A DNA stretch of 64,000 bases. It comes from Lascolabacillus massiliensis (GTDB taxonomy: Bacteria; Bacteroidota; Bacteroidia; Bacteroidales; Dysgonomonadaceae). The stretch covers positions 558,001 to 622,000 of the forward strand of contig NZ_CTEJ01000001.1 of assembly GCF_001282625.1 (NCBI RefSeq), read 5' to 3'. Positions 9,101-17,565 of this stretch are shown piece after piece. Made by a program: the position numbers and the translations under genes. Each line of letters starts with the position of its first letter. The first letter of the stretch is position 1. The notes below the pieces were generated by a model that was not told the origin of the DNA, ran no database searches, and saw only the letters and a list, made by a program, of their open reading frames with translations.

Positions 9101-9214
9101 ACAGACCCTGAAACCAATTTGTCATCAAGTGGTATTAATAGTGTAGCCGGAAGTGTAAACTGGATTTATCCTGTTAACCGTACTTTTTCACTTGGTGTTG
9201 AATTAAAGTTTTAA
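6140..9214 (+). CDS. SusC-family TonB-dependent outer-membrane glycan importer (PUL 1)
   Basis: A 1024-aa SusC/RagA-family receptor. Residues 1-36 form a long signal peptide. A carboxypeptidase-regulatory-like domain follows at about 48-120 (GNVTDSQGEPLIGVTVAIKG, then DFDGNYTL). The TonB-box-like region is DELVVVGYN. The plug carries the SusC signature with VSVLKDVGSTAIYGADGANG near 220-245. The rest is a beta-barrel ending in an aromatic-rich strand (FSLGVELKF). It imports oligosaccharides across the outer membrane with the SusD encoded 25 nt downstream. Its setting among GH36, GH109 and amino-sugar catabolic genes suggests a Gal/GalNAc-containing oligosaccharide. Confidence 0.95.
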   Translation: MNDCFRKALQKHLFYVMPVILMLLITSVFSNVVAADNLVNEVMQQRMVNGNVTDSQGEPLIGVTVAIKGMSTGTVTDFDGNYTLANVPENATLVFSYVGFTTLEEVVGGRTTINIVLMEEATLMDELVVVGYNTIRRSQLTSSVVTLESSEITDNVTHDLGSMLQGKVAGLMITNSTGQPGSSAQMRIRGVGTITAGQSPLIVVDGIPGGTYDPNDVETVSVLKDVGSTAIYGADGANGVIVITTKQGRKNQKAEVTVRANVATTEALFGRFSPMDGAELYDLWASWGIPNFEANYPESLRERNFDWLNSTFKKGNAQEYHASVRGGTTNTSYMVSLNHFNQKGTMPGTHYRRNNIRMNFDLQLAPTVDMSVRMNMRENKSENLWSYTFSEMAYRGIPWDNPFDENGNPVNIAATPPAEQTWYYANRQNPWHGYQYNYNRSGGTGMNLDLVLNWQILPWLTASNTLRLGRSQSWEKEFYDSRDASQTHNGIQDGSYVEDSATFPLGGYGNTTLLRVNHSFGAHHIGGVAGYEFGQSPGSYSFGAYSQNQPVGIELVSAGAANTMRATGGYSTPSAGWSAFAQMNYSYKDKYLASVSYRADASSKFAPGKRVGYFPAASAGWLASNEDFLKGNNILTYLKLRGSYGLTGNSNIGNFTYLDAYTFSNVTYLGIPGAQPSRLANPNLGWESAIMATAGIDMKFFKWLDLTVDVYKNLNKDLLFAAPVAPSTGFYSYTRNVGEVSNKGIEIELSTVNINKKDWRWTTSFNIGFNKNTVEKLPSDEPGQPGKPIMVGSADAARQRMEEGKELYGWYMQEWRGVDPETGDPLWTAEDGGVTNDYAKAKVDWLGSSPNPKFSGGLQNTVSYKGFSLGANIFFIYGNTIYNGTRSSMDNDGRQAQYNQISLDNGLGWSRWEKPGDIATHPRPVYGGNKNSAGASSRFLEDGSFLRLRNVNFGYNFSGNVLNEIGVQSARLFFSGDNLLTFSKFSGTDPETNLSSSGINSVAGSVNWIYPVNRTFSLGVELKF

Positions 9215-9239
9215 TACATAAAAAATAACGATTTATATT

Positions 9240-11009
9240 ATGAACAAAATATTAATAATATTAGTAGCAGTAATATCAGTTTTTTCGCTGAATTCCTGTG
9301 TTGATATGGATTTGGTCCCTCAGGATTCGATGACCTCAGCTCAGCTTGCATCTGATCCTGCAGGTATTGAATTAACAACCATTGGTGCATATAGATGGTT
9401 CAGACAAAACCGTCCTGGTTTAACAGGTGGTTCTACAAGTAGAAGTGTTTATGCCAGAAATTGGTTTCAGATGAATGAATTCAGAGGTGATAATGTTTTT
9501 ATTGCCGGTGTTACATCTGACCCTTTCATGAAATCTTATGAATATACAGATTCTCAAACCGAAGAGACTACACGTTACTTTTGGTATGCATCTTACTCTA
9601 TACTGAATATTTTAAATACCAATATCGGTGTGGCAACCGAAGGAACCTCAGCATACAACGACCACATACTTGGAGAGAACTACTTCCTTCGTGCCCTGGT
9701 ATATCTGAATCTTTGTGATATTTATGCACGCCCTTATACTCACGGAGCAAATAATCCGGCTGTAGTACTTCGTACTGAAAATACATCACCTGATGAAGAG
9801 ATCACCAGAGCTACTATTGGTGAAGTGTATGCACAAATTGAGAGCGACCTTAAGAAAGCTATCCAGCTTATGGATGGTTACCGCAGATCTACAAATGCCA
9901 GTTTTGCCTGGAAAGGTTCAGCACAGGGTTTACTGTCAAGACTTTATCTGAACATGGAGAGAAATCAGGAGGTTGTTGATATTGTAAATGAAATGTTGGC
10001 CGGAAGATCAGCTCAGGATGTTTTGGATCCTGATCTTGCAACATACTTTACAAGAACACAAACTTCAGAAGAATCTCTATGGGTAATTGGATATCTCTCT
10101 AATGAGAGTCCCGGTACAAGTTCTGTAGCATCAATGTATCTTACAGACCCTGAAAGTGGTACAGGATGGGGTGAGATTTACCCATCGGATCCATTCTATG
10201 AGTTAATGACACGGTATGCAGAAGATGATATTCGCTGGAATCATTTCCATCTGTACCAACCTCTGCCTTCATCAGTACTTTATAAGGGAGAAGCTCCAAA
10301 ATGGATGGCTAACTGGCCTGTACCTAACCCTGCCAGCTGGTATTATGGTTTACAATACCGCTACCTGGATGAGGATGAGAATGGTAAATTTATCATATTT
10401 AGTGATAAAATGGATGAACCCATTGATGATGACTTCTTCTCAAACACTAATACGAAAATCTATATTCAGGAGGAGATAGTAAATACCTATCCCAAATATT
10501 ACTTCATGCACAATAATCAAAAGATTTATGTGACTGTAAATCCTGCTACAAATAATCGTATGAGTTACAGGAAGATATTTAATACTAAACTGTCATATCA
10601 GGATGGCAATCCTATGTTATGCTCTTACCCTATGATTCGTTGGGCAGAAGTTATACTTAATCGTGCTGAAGCCTATGCGAAATTAAATAATCCTGATGCT
10701 GCTTTAGCTGATGTTAATGCAATACGCATGCGTGCAGGACTTTCAGGCGATCAGCTTATGACACAGTCAAACATGACCGCTCGTGGATATAATTCAGTTC
10801 TGGATGTAGTGCTTGATGAGCGTCGTCTTGAACTAGCTTATGAAGGATTCCGCTGGAAAGATCTATTTAGAAATAAAAAACCTATGGACCGTCGTTATGG
10901 TGGAACTCACCCATGGGAAGTTATTCAACCTGACGATCCACGTATTCCACACCAGATATCAGGAGATGAAATGCTTATTAACCCAGGCGTTTTACCAAAT
11001 GAGAGATAG
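9240..11009 (+). CDS. SusD/RagB-family surface glycan-binding lipoprotein (PUL 1)
   Basis: A 589-aa lipoprotein with the lipobox around FSLNSC (Cys20). The SusD TPR-like helical region includes GENYFLRALVYLNLCDIYAR (residues about 140-160). The C-terminal part has WAEVILNRAEAYAKLN and RRLELAYEGFRWKDLFR, both hallmarks of RagB/SusD. It sits as the lid on the adjacent SusC barrel and captures glycans at the cell surface. A hairpin with T-rich tail follows directly, so SusCD may be made in larger amount than the genes downstream. Confidence 0.95.
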   Translation: MNKILIILVAVISVFSLNSCVDMDLVPQDSMTSAQLASDPAGIELTTIGAYRWFRQNRPGLTGGSTSRSVYARNWFQMNEFRGDNVFIAGVTSDPFMKSYEYTDSQTEETTRYFWYASYSILNILNTNIGVATEGTSAYNDHILGENYFLRALVYLNLCDIYARPYTHGANNPAVVLRTENTSPDEEITRATIGEVYAQIESDLKKAIQLMDGYRRSTNASFAWKGSAQGLLSRLYLNMERNQEVVDIVNEMLAGRSAQDVLDPDLATYFTRTQTSEESLWVIGYLSNESPGTSSVASMYLTDPESGTGWGEIYPSDPFYELMTRYAEDDIRWNHFHLYQPLPSSVLYKGEAPKWMANWPVPNPASWYYGLQYRYLDEDENGKFIIFSDKMDEPIDDDFFSNTNTKIYIQEEIVNTYPKYYFMHNNQKIYVTVNPATNNRMSYRKIFNTKLSYQDGNPMLCSYPMIRWAEVILNRAEAYAKLNNPDAALADVNAIRMRAGLSGDQLMTQSNMTARGYNSVLDVVLDERRLELAYEGFRWKDLFRNKKPMDRRYGGTHPWEVIQPDDPRIPHQISGDEMLINPGVLPNER

Positions 11010-11029
11010 TATTAATTCTAACTGTCTAT

Positions 11030-11062
11030 GAAAAAAGAGGGAATTAAAACCTCCCTCTTTTC
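11030..11062 (+). terminator. intercistronic terminator/attenuator after susD
   Basis: A GAAAAAAGAGGG arm pairs with the CCTCCCTCTTTTC arm across a short AT loop, followed by T-rich sequence. It lies inside the operon and could reduce read-through into the amidohydrolase and later genes. Confidence 0.6.
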
Positions 11063-11127
11063 TTTACTGACACCAAGGAATTTAATGCTTTAAGATAAAT
11101 AGACAATTATTTAATAACAATTCGATT

Positions 11128-12141
11128 ATGAGAAATCTTATACTTCTTGTTTGCTTAAGCATTTTTCCACTTTTTGGTTATTCTCAGTATGTAACAAAAT
11201 ACCCTGATATTCCAAGAATTGATGTTCATTCACATATTGGAAACGATTACCAGAGCATTGAGAGTTTTCTGAAATTTAGAGAAAAGTTGCTTTCAGAAAG
11301 TGAAATTGATCTGGCAATGATGATCAATTTGGATGATGAACAGGCTATAGACTCAATATTTAATGCAAGCAATGGCAGAATAGTTACTGCAATTAATGAC
11401 TTTGAACCACAAAGAGGTTTAACACATTCTCCTGAAGATATATATGTCAGTTTGAAAAAAGGTTATGTTGGATATAAAATATGGCATGGACCTGCTGAAA
11501 GAAGACTAAAAGAGGGAGAGGAAGGTATCAGGTATATTGATGATATTGCTCATGAACCTGTATTTGCAGCAATGGAGAAAGCCGGTCTGCCGGGAGCTTC
11601 ATTTCATATTGCCGATCCTAATGGACCATTTGGTAACAGAGGGAAATGGGCAGCTGATCCGGTTGAATTTTGGAGGCAGGTTGTAGGTCTGGAGCATGTC
11701 TTGCAAAGACATCCTGATCTAGTGGTTATTGCTGCACATTGTGCGTGGCTGATATGTCAGGATGCTCAAATTGACTATCTGAGATATATGTTATCAACAT
11801 ATCCAAACTTCTATGTGGATCTGGCAGCAACATTTCAATATTTCCATATGGTAGATCATTCCAACTTAAGAGATTTTCTGATAGAATACTCGGATCGTAT
11901 ATTATATGGTACTGATGTGAGTACTATTCGTGATGCGCAATTATCTAACAATATTGCGAGGTATAATCGTACTTTCAGAATCCTCGAAACAGATGAAATG
12001 GTAGAAGGCGGGTTCTTTGGAATGAATCCTGTAAAAGGACTCAACCTGCCGAGAGAAGTATTAGAAAAAATATATTATAAAAACGCATTAAAACTTTATC
12101 CCGGATTGAAAGAAAAAATGACTTTACTGGGATTCACGTAA
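11128..12141 (+). CDS. exported amidohydrolase-family (Amidohydro_2-like) metalloenzyme
   Basis: A 337-aa protein with an N-terminal signal peptide ending near FGYSQ (residue 20). Metal-ligand motifs of the amidohydrolase TIM barrel are present: HSH (H34, H36) in IDVHSHIG, a histidine in SFHIADP, a histidine in IAAHCAWL, and the Asp of LYGTDVS. The family hydrolyses or decarboxylates small substrates, usually in the cytoplasm, so an export signal is notable. In a GalNAc-type PUL, deacetylation of an amino sugar or removal of an acyl substituent is a possible role, but this is only inference. It is not NagA/AgaA-like in motif layout. Confidence 0.7.
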   Translation: MRNLILLVCLSIFPLFGYSQYVTKYPDIPRIDVHSHIGNDYQSIESFLKFREKLLSESEIDLAMMINLDDEQAIDSIFNASNGRIVTAINDFEPQRGLTHSPEDIYVSLKKGYVGYKIWHGPAERRLKEGEEGIRYIDDIAHEPVFAAMEKAGLPGASFHIADPNGPFGNRGKWAADPVEFWRQVVGLEHVLQRHPDLVVIAAHCAWLICQDAQIDYLRYMLSTYPNFYVDLAATFQYFHMVDHSNLRDFLIEYSDRILYGTDVSTIRDAQLSNNIARYNRTFRILETDEMVEGGFFGMNPVKGLNLPREVLEKIYYKNALKLYPGLKEKMTLLGFT

Positions 12142-12177
12142 AACACAATAATTTCTTTAATTTAAAACTAAGCAATA

Positions 12178-13134
12178 ATGAATTTAAAAAGATTAAACTT
12201 TCTGATTTTTGTCTCTTTATTGGGACTAGTTTTCACTTCTTGTGGTGAGGAAGATAGTACAACTCCGTCAATTGCACCTAAAGCATCTTTTGACTTTACC
12301 GCAGATGAATTGACAGTTACCTTTAACAACACTTCGGAAAATGCAGTTTCCTATATCTGGCTATTTGGAGATGGGAACAAGTCAACTGATCAACACCCAA
12401 CTCATACATACACAGAAGAGGGTACATACGAAGTTGAACTATTTGCAACGAACAGTTCTGATGAAACCAAATCAACAAAAAAATCTGTAACTGTTAAATT
12501 AAACGTTGAAGAAGAAGATGAAGATGCCATGCCTGAAGTAAATATCACATTGGATGGTAAATTTGATGATTGGGCAGAGATTGATGAAGAGCATCTTGCA
12601 ATTGCAGTTCTTGATGAGAAAAACAGTGAGCTACATCGATTGAAAGAGGTTCGTTTTATTGCTGATGCAAACTATATCTATATGTATATGAAGATGGATA
12701 TTCTGCATGCTAACGCTATGGATATTTATCTTAATACAGATGGTGATCCTGAAACAGGCTACAATAGCTGGATGTGGGATACCGGTGCAGCAAACTATCT
12801 GATGCAAGGATTTATTTACGAAGATTACGATATGAGACTTGCTGCTTATGACGAAACAAAAGGTGGAGGCTGGGGATGGCTTACTCCAAACGTAGTGGAA
12901 AAAGGAATGGGACTGATGACTATTTCTGAAATGGTACAAGTGGAAGATAACATTTATGAGTTTGAAGCTCAGATATTGAAAAGTTTGATTCCTAATTTAG
13001 GTGATAGCGTAAGTATTATGATTGGACATTCGGGAGCTGAAGGAGAAGATAACGCATGGACTACTTCAGGAGGATTGCCAACTGTAACCGCTTCAGGAGA
13101 TAAGAACAAAGGTTTAACCGTTAGATTAAAATAA
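12178..13134 (+). CDS. PKD plus CBM9-like surface lipoprotein (probable glycan-binding protein)
   Basis: A 318-aa lipoprotein (lipobox before Cys22 in LVFTSCGEE). A PKD domain spans about 38-107 with the typical YIWLFGDGNKSTDQHPTHTY. An acidic linker (EEEDEDA) follows. The C-terminal half starts DGKFDDWAEI and continues with DANYIYMYMKMD and DIYLNTDGDPETGY, the pattern of CBM9-like or DOMON-type beta-sandwiches. No catalytic motif is seen. Its place after SusCD, its lipidation and its modular build fit a surface glycan-binding protein, and ligand specificity is unknown. A strong hairpin follows its stop. Confidence 0.7.
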   Translation: MNLKRLNFLIFVSLLGLVFTSCGEEDSTTPSIAPKASFDFTADELTVTFNNTSENAVSYIWLFGDGNKSTDQHPTHTYTEEGTYEVELFATNSSDETKSTKKSVTVKLNVEEEDEDAMPEVNITLDGKFDDWAEIDEEHLAIAVLDEKNSELHRLKEVRFIADANYIYMYMKMDILHANAMDIYLNTDGDPETGYNSWMWDTGAANYLMQGFIYEDYDMRLAAYDETKGGGWGWLTPNVVEKGMGLMTISEMVQVEDNIYEFEAQILKSLIPNLGDSVSIMIGHSGAEGEDNAWTTSGGLPTVTASGDKNKGLTVRLK

Positions 13135-13146
13135 ACAATTAACAGA

Positions 13147-13183
13147 TTGGCCACCTTTTAAAAAACAATGAAAAGGTGGCCAA
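13147..13183 (+). other. strong intercistronic hairpin without a T tract
   Basis: TTGGCCACCTTTT (13147-13159) and AAAAGGTGGCCAA (13171-13183) are perfect 13-bp complements around an 11-nt loop. The 3' side continues TTCAAAAATC, so an intrinsic-terminator T run is lacking. It lies between two co-directional PUL genes and may act as an mRNA end-protecting or processing structure. Confidence 0.65.
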
Positions 13184-13210
13184 TTCAAAAATCACTTAAA
13201 TATTTTAATT

Positions 13211-14608
13211 ATGAAGATTAAATATCTGCTCTTGTTTTTTGCTTCCGCATTTTTACTCAGTTGCAGTGAAACGATAGATACTGAAGACAACAATAAAGAT
13301 GATGAATATAAAATTGAGAAAGTAGAATTTACAGAATCATTAGAGAATTTTGTTAACCCGGAACGAGGATTCTATAGATTTTTTGAAACAAGTACAAATA
13401 ATAGTAGTGTTCTTACTCAATCATATCTCGATGGTATAAGAAAAGAAGGCATATCTTTGGTATATACTGCATACACTATGCCCGCCTTTAGAGATAAGCC
13501 TATTTCTCAGGAGTATATTGATAGAATTAAAACCAATATGAAAGCTCTTAGAGAAAATGGATGTAAGTCAATTGTAAGATTCAGATATACTAATAATCAG
13601 GATGATCTTCCATGGGATGCACCTGAAGATATCCTATTTGGTCATATTGAGCAACTGCGACCGATTTTTCAGGAGTATGCAGATGTTATAGCAGTACTGG
13701 AAGCCGGATTTATAGGTGTTTGGGGAGAATGGTATTATACTGATAATTACAACTTCCGCCCAAATGAAAATGAATATGGCCCCCGTCGCAAGGTACTTGA
13801 TGCACTGCTTGAAGCACTGCCAAAAGAGAGAATGGTTCTGGTTAGATACCCTGCAGCCAAACTTCATAGTTTTGGTATTACTTATACTGACACAGTTTCA
13901 CTGAAAACGGCACATAATCAGTCGGACTTATCAAGAGTTGGTTTTCATAACGACTGTTTTTTAGCTGATCAGGATGACAGAGGTACTTTTGGTGGTAACA
14001 GAAACTTCAGAAAATATTGGGAATGGGAATCCAAATATTTGCCTATGGGAGGTGAAACTTGTCAACCATCATCATACTCAGAATGCAGTAGTGCTTTAGA
14101 GAATATGGCTAAATACCATTGGTCGTTCCTTAATTTGAACTATCATCCGGGTGTTATTGGAGACTGGCAAACAAATAATTGTATGGAAGAAATACAAAGA
14201 CGTCTTGGTTACAGGTTTGTGTTAACAGAAGGTACTTTTTCCAATAACCTTACTGTTGGTGATAAATTCGAAATGGATCTAGACCTAATGAATATTGGTT
14301 TTGCAGCACCTTACAACCCAAGAAATGCAGAGCTTATCTTAGTTTCAAAATCAAATTCATCAGAGAAATATAAATTTGATTTAGGCGTTGATCCACGCTT
14401 TTGGTTTGGTGGAGAAACATTTAATATATCGGCAAAAGTTACAATCACAGAGGAAATGAAGGGCAAAGTATTTGATGTTTGTCTGAACTTCCCTGATCCA
14501 CAGGAAACATTATCTGAAGATCCAAAATTTAGTATCAGGCTGGCTAATGAAGATGTTTGGGATTTTGCTACAGGTTATAATAAAATTTATACTATTACAG
14601 TAAAGTAA
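13211..14608 (+). CDS. DUF4874/DUF4832-type lipoprotein
   Basis: A 465-aa lipoprotein (FLLSCSE, Cys at about 18). The region about 40-210 matches the DUF4874 pattern: ENFVNPERGFYRFF, then LEAGFIGVWGEWYYTDN, which looks like a TIM-barrel strand with acidic residues. The region about 225-460 fits DUF4832, with HNDCFLADQDDRGTFGG and MGGETC. No activity is established for this pair to my knowledge. The glycosidase-like strand end and the PUL setting suggest a carbohydrate-active enzyme or binding protein. It is followed 4 nt later by the next exported protein, so the two are probably translated together and may cooperate. Confidence 0.7.
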   Translation: MKIKYLLLFFASAFLLSCSETIDTEDNNKDDEYKIEKVEFTESLENFVNPERGFYRFFETSTNNSSVLTQSYLDGIRKEGISLVYTAYTMPAFRDKPISQEYIDRIKTNMKALRENGCKSIVRFRYTNNQDDLPWDAPEDILFGHIEQLRPIFQEYADVIAVLEAGFIGVWGEWYYTDNYNFRPNENEYGPRRKVLDALLEALPKERMVLVRYPAAKLHSFGITYTDTVSLKTAHNQSDLSRVGFHNDCFLADQDDRGTFGGNRNFRKYWEWESKYLPMGGETCQPSSYSECSSALENMAKYHWSFLNLNYHPGVIGDWQTNNCMEEIQRRLGYRFVLTEGTFSNNLTVGDKFEMDLDLMNIGFAAPYNPRNAELILVSKSNSSEKYKFDLGVDPRFWFGGETFNISAKVTITEEMKGKVFDVCLNFPDPQETLSEDPKFSIRLANEDVWDFATGYNKIYTITVK

Positions 14609-14612
14609 AATA

Positions 14613-16151
14613 ATGAGAATTACTAAAAAAACAGTCACAATCCTTTTGGGCTTTTTATTTATGGCTTTTAATGGGTTTGCTGGTGAGTGGGCTGATACTC
14701 AGGAAACACAGCGCATAATCTTTCCACGTGGTGTTTCGGTTAATATCGGTCAGGTTGGATGGATGGGTGGTAGTTCTCTTGAAGAGACCGACGGACCATG
14801 GCGTGCAGGTATAAGAAGAGATTTTGATGTCAGGGACTATAAGCCAATGGTTGAAGTAGGTAAAGAACTTGGCGTTAGGTTTATGTCTCTATTCATTCTT
14901 GGAGAGTTTGACAGGCTGAATATTTTGGGAGAATACCCAACAAGCAATCCTGATGGAGAGAATTGGGATAATTCTAAATATGTAAGTAATACGCAATTGG
15001 ATATAATGGATTATGTTAAATCCAATGCAGCTAACATTGAGTTCGGTATTACCGGGGTATTGCATGAGTACTGGGAAGATGGAGTTAAGAGCAGAGCTGA
15101 ATGGTTTAATGTTGAAAAACAAGAGCCAAGAGATGAGACAATTATTAGAAATAATATTGTACTTTTAAAACGGTTAATGGCACAGTATGGCATTAGTCCT
15201 GAAAATGGTCATTCCTTTCCTGAGAGTTTTATTTCATATGGCTTTTATTTTAATCCAGGTGCGGAATATAGCCTCGGGAGAGTTTTGAGTGACAATGGAG
15301 TTAAGTATGCAAATACACCTTATGCTACAATCCATGGTTTGAATCATCCTCCATTACTGGATGGTGGATTTGATAATGGTGTATTACTACTTGACAGACA
15401 CAACCATGGAAATCTTTGGTATGAATATGCAAAACTACCGGATAGCATACCTTCTGGTATACAAACAGTAGTAGTTGAGTCTCACTGGGCAAACTGGCTT
15501 GCTTATGACGATCATTTACAACCTGATCTTAATCAGAATTGGATTGAATATCTTAGAACAATACAGGCAGATAGAGGCCATTACTTATCAAAAAACACAG
15601 AACAGCTCTACTCGCAGTGGTTGTATAAAAAATATACAAAGGTATTGGAAATAGAAGCAGGTAAGGTAAGTATTGACAATCGTAACATGGTAGCTGATGC
15701 TTATGAATATGACCTATTGGGTAATTTGGTTTTGTCGGTTCAGCTTAATGAAGGAGAGCATGTTTCCAGTGCCTCAATTGATGGAAAACTGATTTCAGCT
15801 TACTATGAAGCAGAAGGGTTTGGATACATTTATCTACCACCTCTGGAAAAGAAAAACTACACTTTTCAATATACAGTTGGAAATAAGAGAATGGACTGTT
15901 TTGTAAATAATACCGGCACTTATAATGTATATAATGTGACATGTAATAAATCATTTATGAAAATTGATCTTAAAATGTATGGAGAACAGGTCGTTGAAAT
16001 TTATACAGCAGAACCGGTATCAGTTACCAGTGATAACGAATACCTGAAAGTTAAAGATTTCAGGTATGACAATGAACGTAAAATTGCATTTATTACTCTA
16101 AACGGAAGAAATATTCAGGGTGAAATAGGATCAATAATGTTAAAATATTGA
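14613..16151 (+). CDS. unrecognised exported 512-aa protein, probable carbohydrate-active enzyme
   Basis: I do not recognise this family. It has a signal peptide (residues 1-23, ending FNGFAGEW). Residues about 30-320 look like a barrel with regularly spaced His/Asp/Glu segments: LFILGEFDRLN, GITGVLHEYWEDG, HSFPESFISYGFYF, HGLNHPPLLDGG, LDRHNHGNLW and VVVESHWANWL. This resembles the general look of polysaccharide-deacetylase or glycosidase barrels, but no classical NodB TFDD motif is present. Residues about 330-512 appear to be beta-sandwich. It starts 4 nt after the DUF4832 gene and ends 19 nt before GH109, so a role on the same glycan is likely. A deacetylase would fill a gap in the pathway, but that is speculation. 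Confidence 0.55.
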   Translation: MRITKKTVTILLGFLFMAFNGFAGEWADTQETQRIIFPRGVSVNIGQVGWMGGSSLEETDGPWRAGIRRDFDVRDYKPMVEVGKELGVRFMSLFILGEFDRLNILGEYPTSNPDGENWDNSKYVSNTQLDIMDYVKSNAANIEFGITGVLHEYWEDGVKSRAEWFNVEKQEPRDETIIRNNIVLLKRLMAQYGISPENGHSFPESFISYGFYFNPGAEYSLGRVLSDNGVKYANTPYATIHGLNHPPLLDGGFDNGVLLLDRHNHGNLWYEYAKLPDSIPSGIQTVVVESHWANWLAYDDHLQPDLNQNWIEYLRTIQADRGHYLSKNTEQLYSQWLYKKYTKVLEIEAGKVSIDNRNMVADAYEYDLLGNLVLSVQLNEGEHVSSASIDGKLISAYYEAEGFGYIYLPPLEKKNYTFQYTVGNKRMDCFVNNTGTYNVYNVTCNKSFMKIDLKMYGEQVVEIYTAEPVSVTSDNEYLKVKDFRYDNERKIAFITLNGRNIQGEIGSIMLKY

Positions 16152-16170
16152 ACGACTAAAAAATATTTTT

Positions 16171-17538
16171 ATGACACTAAACAGACGTGATTTTGTTAAA
16201 AGAGCTGCTGCAGGGGCAGGAGCTGTAATGATTGGAGAAAAAGCATTTACTAAAACTTTTGCTGCACCTACAATTTTACAGGGTGAAGATGACAGAATTG
16301 TAAGATTAGGTATAATTGGAGTAGGGGGCATGGGAACAAATCTCTTAAGATCTATTGTTGCGATGCCGGATGTTCAGGTACCTGCTATTTGCGATATTTC
16401 AAAATCAGCACTTACCAGAGCATTAAACATAGTTGAAGAGTCAGGGCGAAAAAGACCCGAAGGTTATTCAAATGGAGAATATGACTACCGAAATCTTATC
16501 AATAGAGATGATATAGACGCAGTAGTTATTGCTACTCCCTGGTTGTGGCATACTCCAATGTGTGTTGAAGCAATGAGGGCTGGCAAGCATGTTGCTCCTG
16601 AGGTATGGGGAGCTTCTACAATTGAAGAGTGCTGGGAATTGGTGAAAACTGCAGAAGAGACTGGTATGCAGTGTATGATGCTCGAAAACCACTGTTTTGA
16701 CCGTATAGAGATGTCTGCACTGAAAATGGTAAGAGAAGGACTATTTGGTGAAATGCTTCACTATGAATGCAGTTACTGCCATGATCTAAGAGATGTTAAG
16801 TTCCGTCCTGGTGCGGAGTTTGGTGAAAAAGGTGAGGGTGAAGCAAGATGGAGAACAGTACATTCATTGAGAAGGAATGGTGACTTGTATCCTACTCATG
16901 GTTTAGGACCTATTGCAAACTATATGGATGATAATAGAGGTAACCGAATGGTGTCTCTTACATCAACTGCAACAAAATCGAGAGCGCTTCATGAATATAT
17001 CGTCCAAAAAGGTGGTGATGATCATCCTAATGCAGAACTTGACTGGATGTTGGGTGATGTGATTACTACTGTGATAAAAACCCAGAGAGGGGAGACCATA
17101 ACTCTTACTCATGATACAAATACTCCCAGACCTTATTCTAACAATATGATGGCGCAGGGAACCAAAGGACTTTGGATTTATCACAGAGGATTGGCCAACT
17201 CGGTATATGTTGATGGCAGAAGTCCAAACCACAAATGGGAGGATTGGGAAAAATATATACCTGAATTTGAACATCCATTGTGGAAAAAATTCATGGCTGA
17301 AGGAGTCCGCGGTGATCATGGCGGTGCAGGATATCTTAAAATACGTTCATTTGTAGAGTGTATTAAAAGAGGTATACCTACAGTAATTGATGTTTATGAC
17401 ACAGCAGCCTGGATTGCAGTCACACCACTTACAGAGAAATCAATTGCTTTAGGTAGTGCACCAGTTGAATTCCCTGATTTTACAAATGGAAAATGGTTAG
17501 AAAACAAACCAATATTTGGTTTGACAGATGAGTATTGA
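16171..17538 (+). CDS. GH109-type alpha-N-acetylgalactosaminidase (NAD-dependent)
   Basis: A 455-aa Gfo/Idh/MocA-fold protein with an N-terminal Tat-like signal (NRRDFVKRAAAGAGAVMIG). The Rossmann motif is GIIGVGGMGTN at about 48-60. WLWHTPMCVEAMRAGKHV and LENHCFDRIEMSAL follow the family layout. YPTHGLGPIANY carries Y240 and H243, the Y-x-x-H pair that matches the catalytic Tyr/His of characterised GH109. These enzymes cleave alpha-GalNAc by NAD-assisted oxidation-elimination. Length and motifs fit GH109 better than a generic dehydrogenase. It sits between an unknown exported protein and a GatZ homologue, so released GalNAc would feed the AgaS pathway. Confidence 0.85.
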   Translation: MTLNRRDFVKRAAAGAGAVMIGEKAFTKTFAAPTILQGEDDRIVRLGIIGVGGMGTNLLRSIVAMPDVQVPAICDISKSALTRALNIVEESGRKRPEGYSNGEYDYRNLINRDDIDAVVIATPWLWHTPMCVEAMRAGKHVAPEVWGASTIEECWELVKTAEETGMQCMMLENHCFDRIEMSALKMVREGLFGEMLHYECSYCHDLRDVKFRPGAEFGEKGEGEARWRTVHSLRRNGDLYPTHGLGPIANYMDDNRGNRMVSLTSTATKSRALHEYIVQKGGDDHPNAELDWMLGDVITTVIKTQRGETITLTHDTNTPRPYSNNMMAQGTKGLWIYHRGLANSVYVDGRSPNHKWEDWEKYIPEFEHPLWKKFMAEGVRGDHGGAGYLKIRSFVECIKRGIPTVIDVYDTAAWIAVTPLTEKSIALGSAPVEFPDFTNGKWLENKPIFGLTDEY

Positions 17539-17565
17539 TTATTGATTATTAAAATTTAAAATAAA

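Noticed and set aside
16171-17538. Ordinary Gfo/Idh/MocA sugar dehydrogenase
   Set aside because: The Tat-like signal, the Y-x-x-H catalytic pair in YPTHGLGP and the GalNAc context fit GH109 better.
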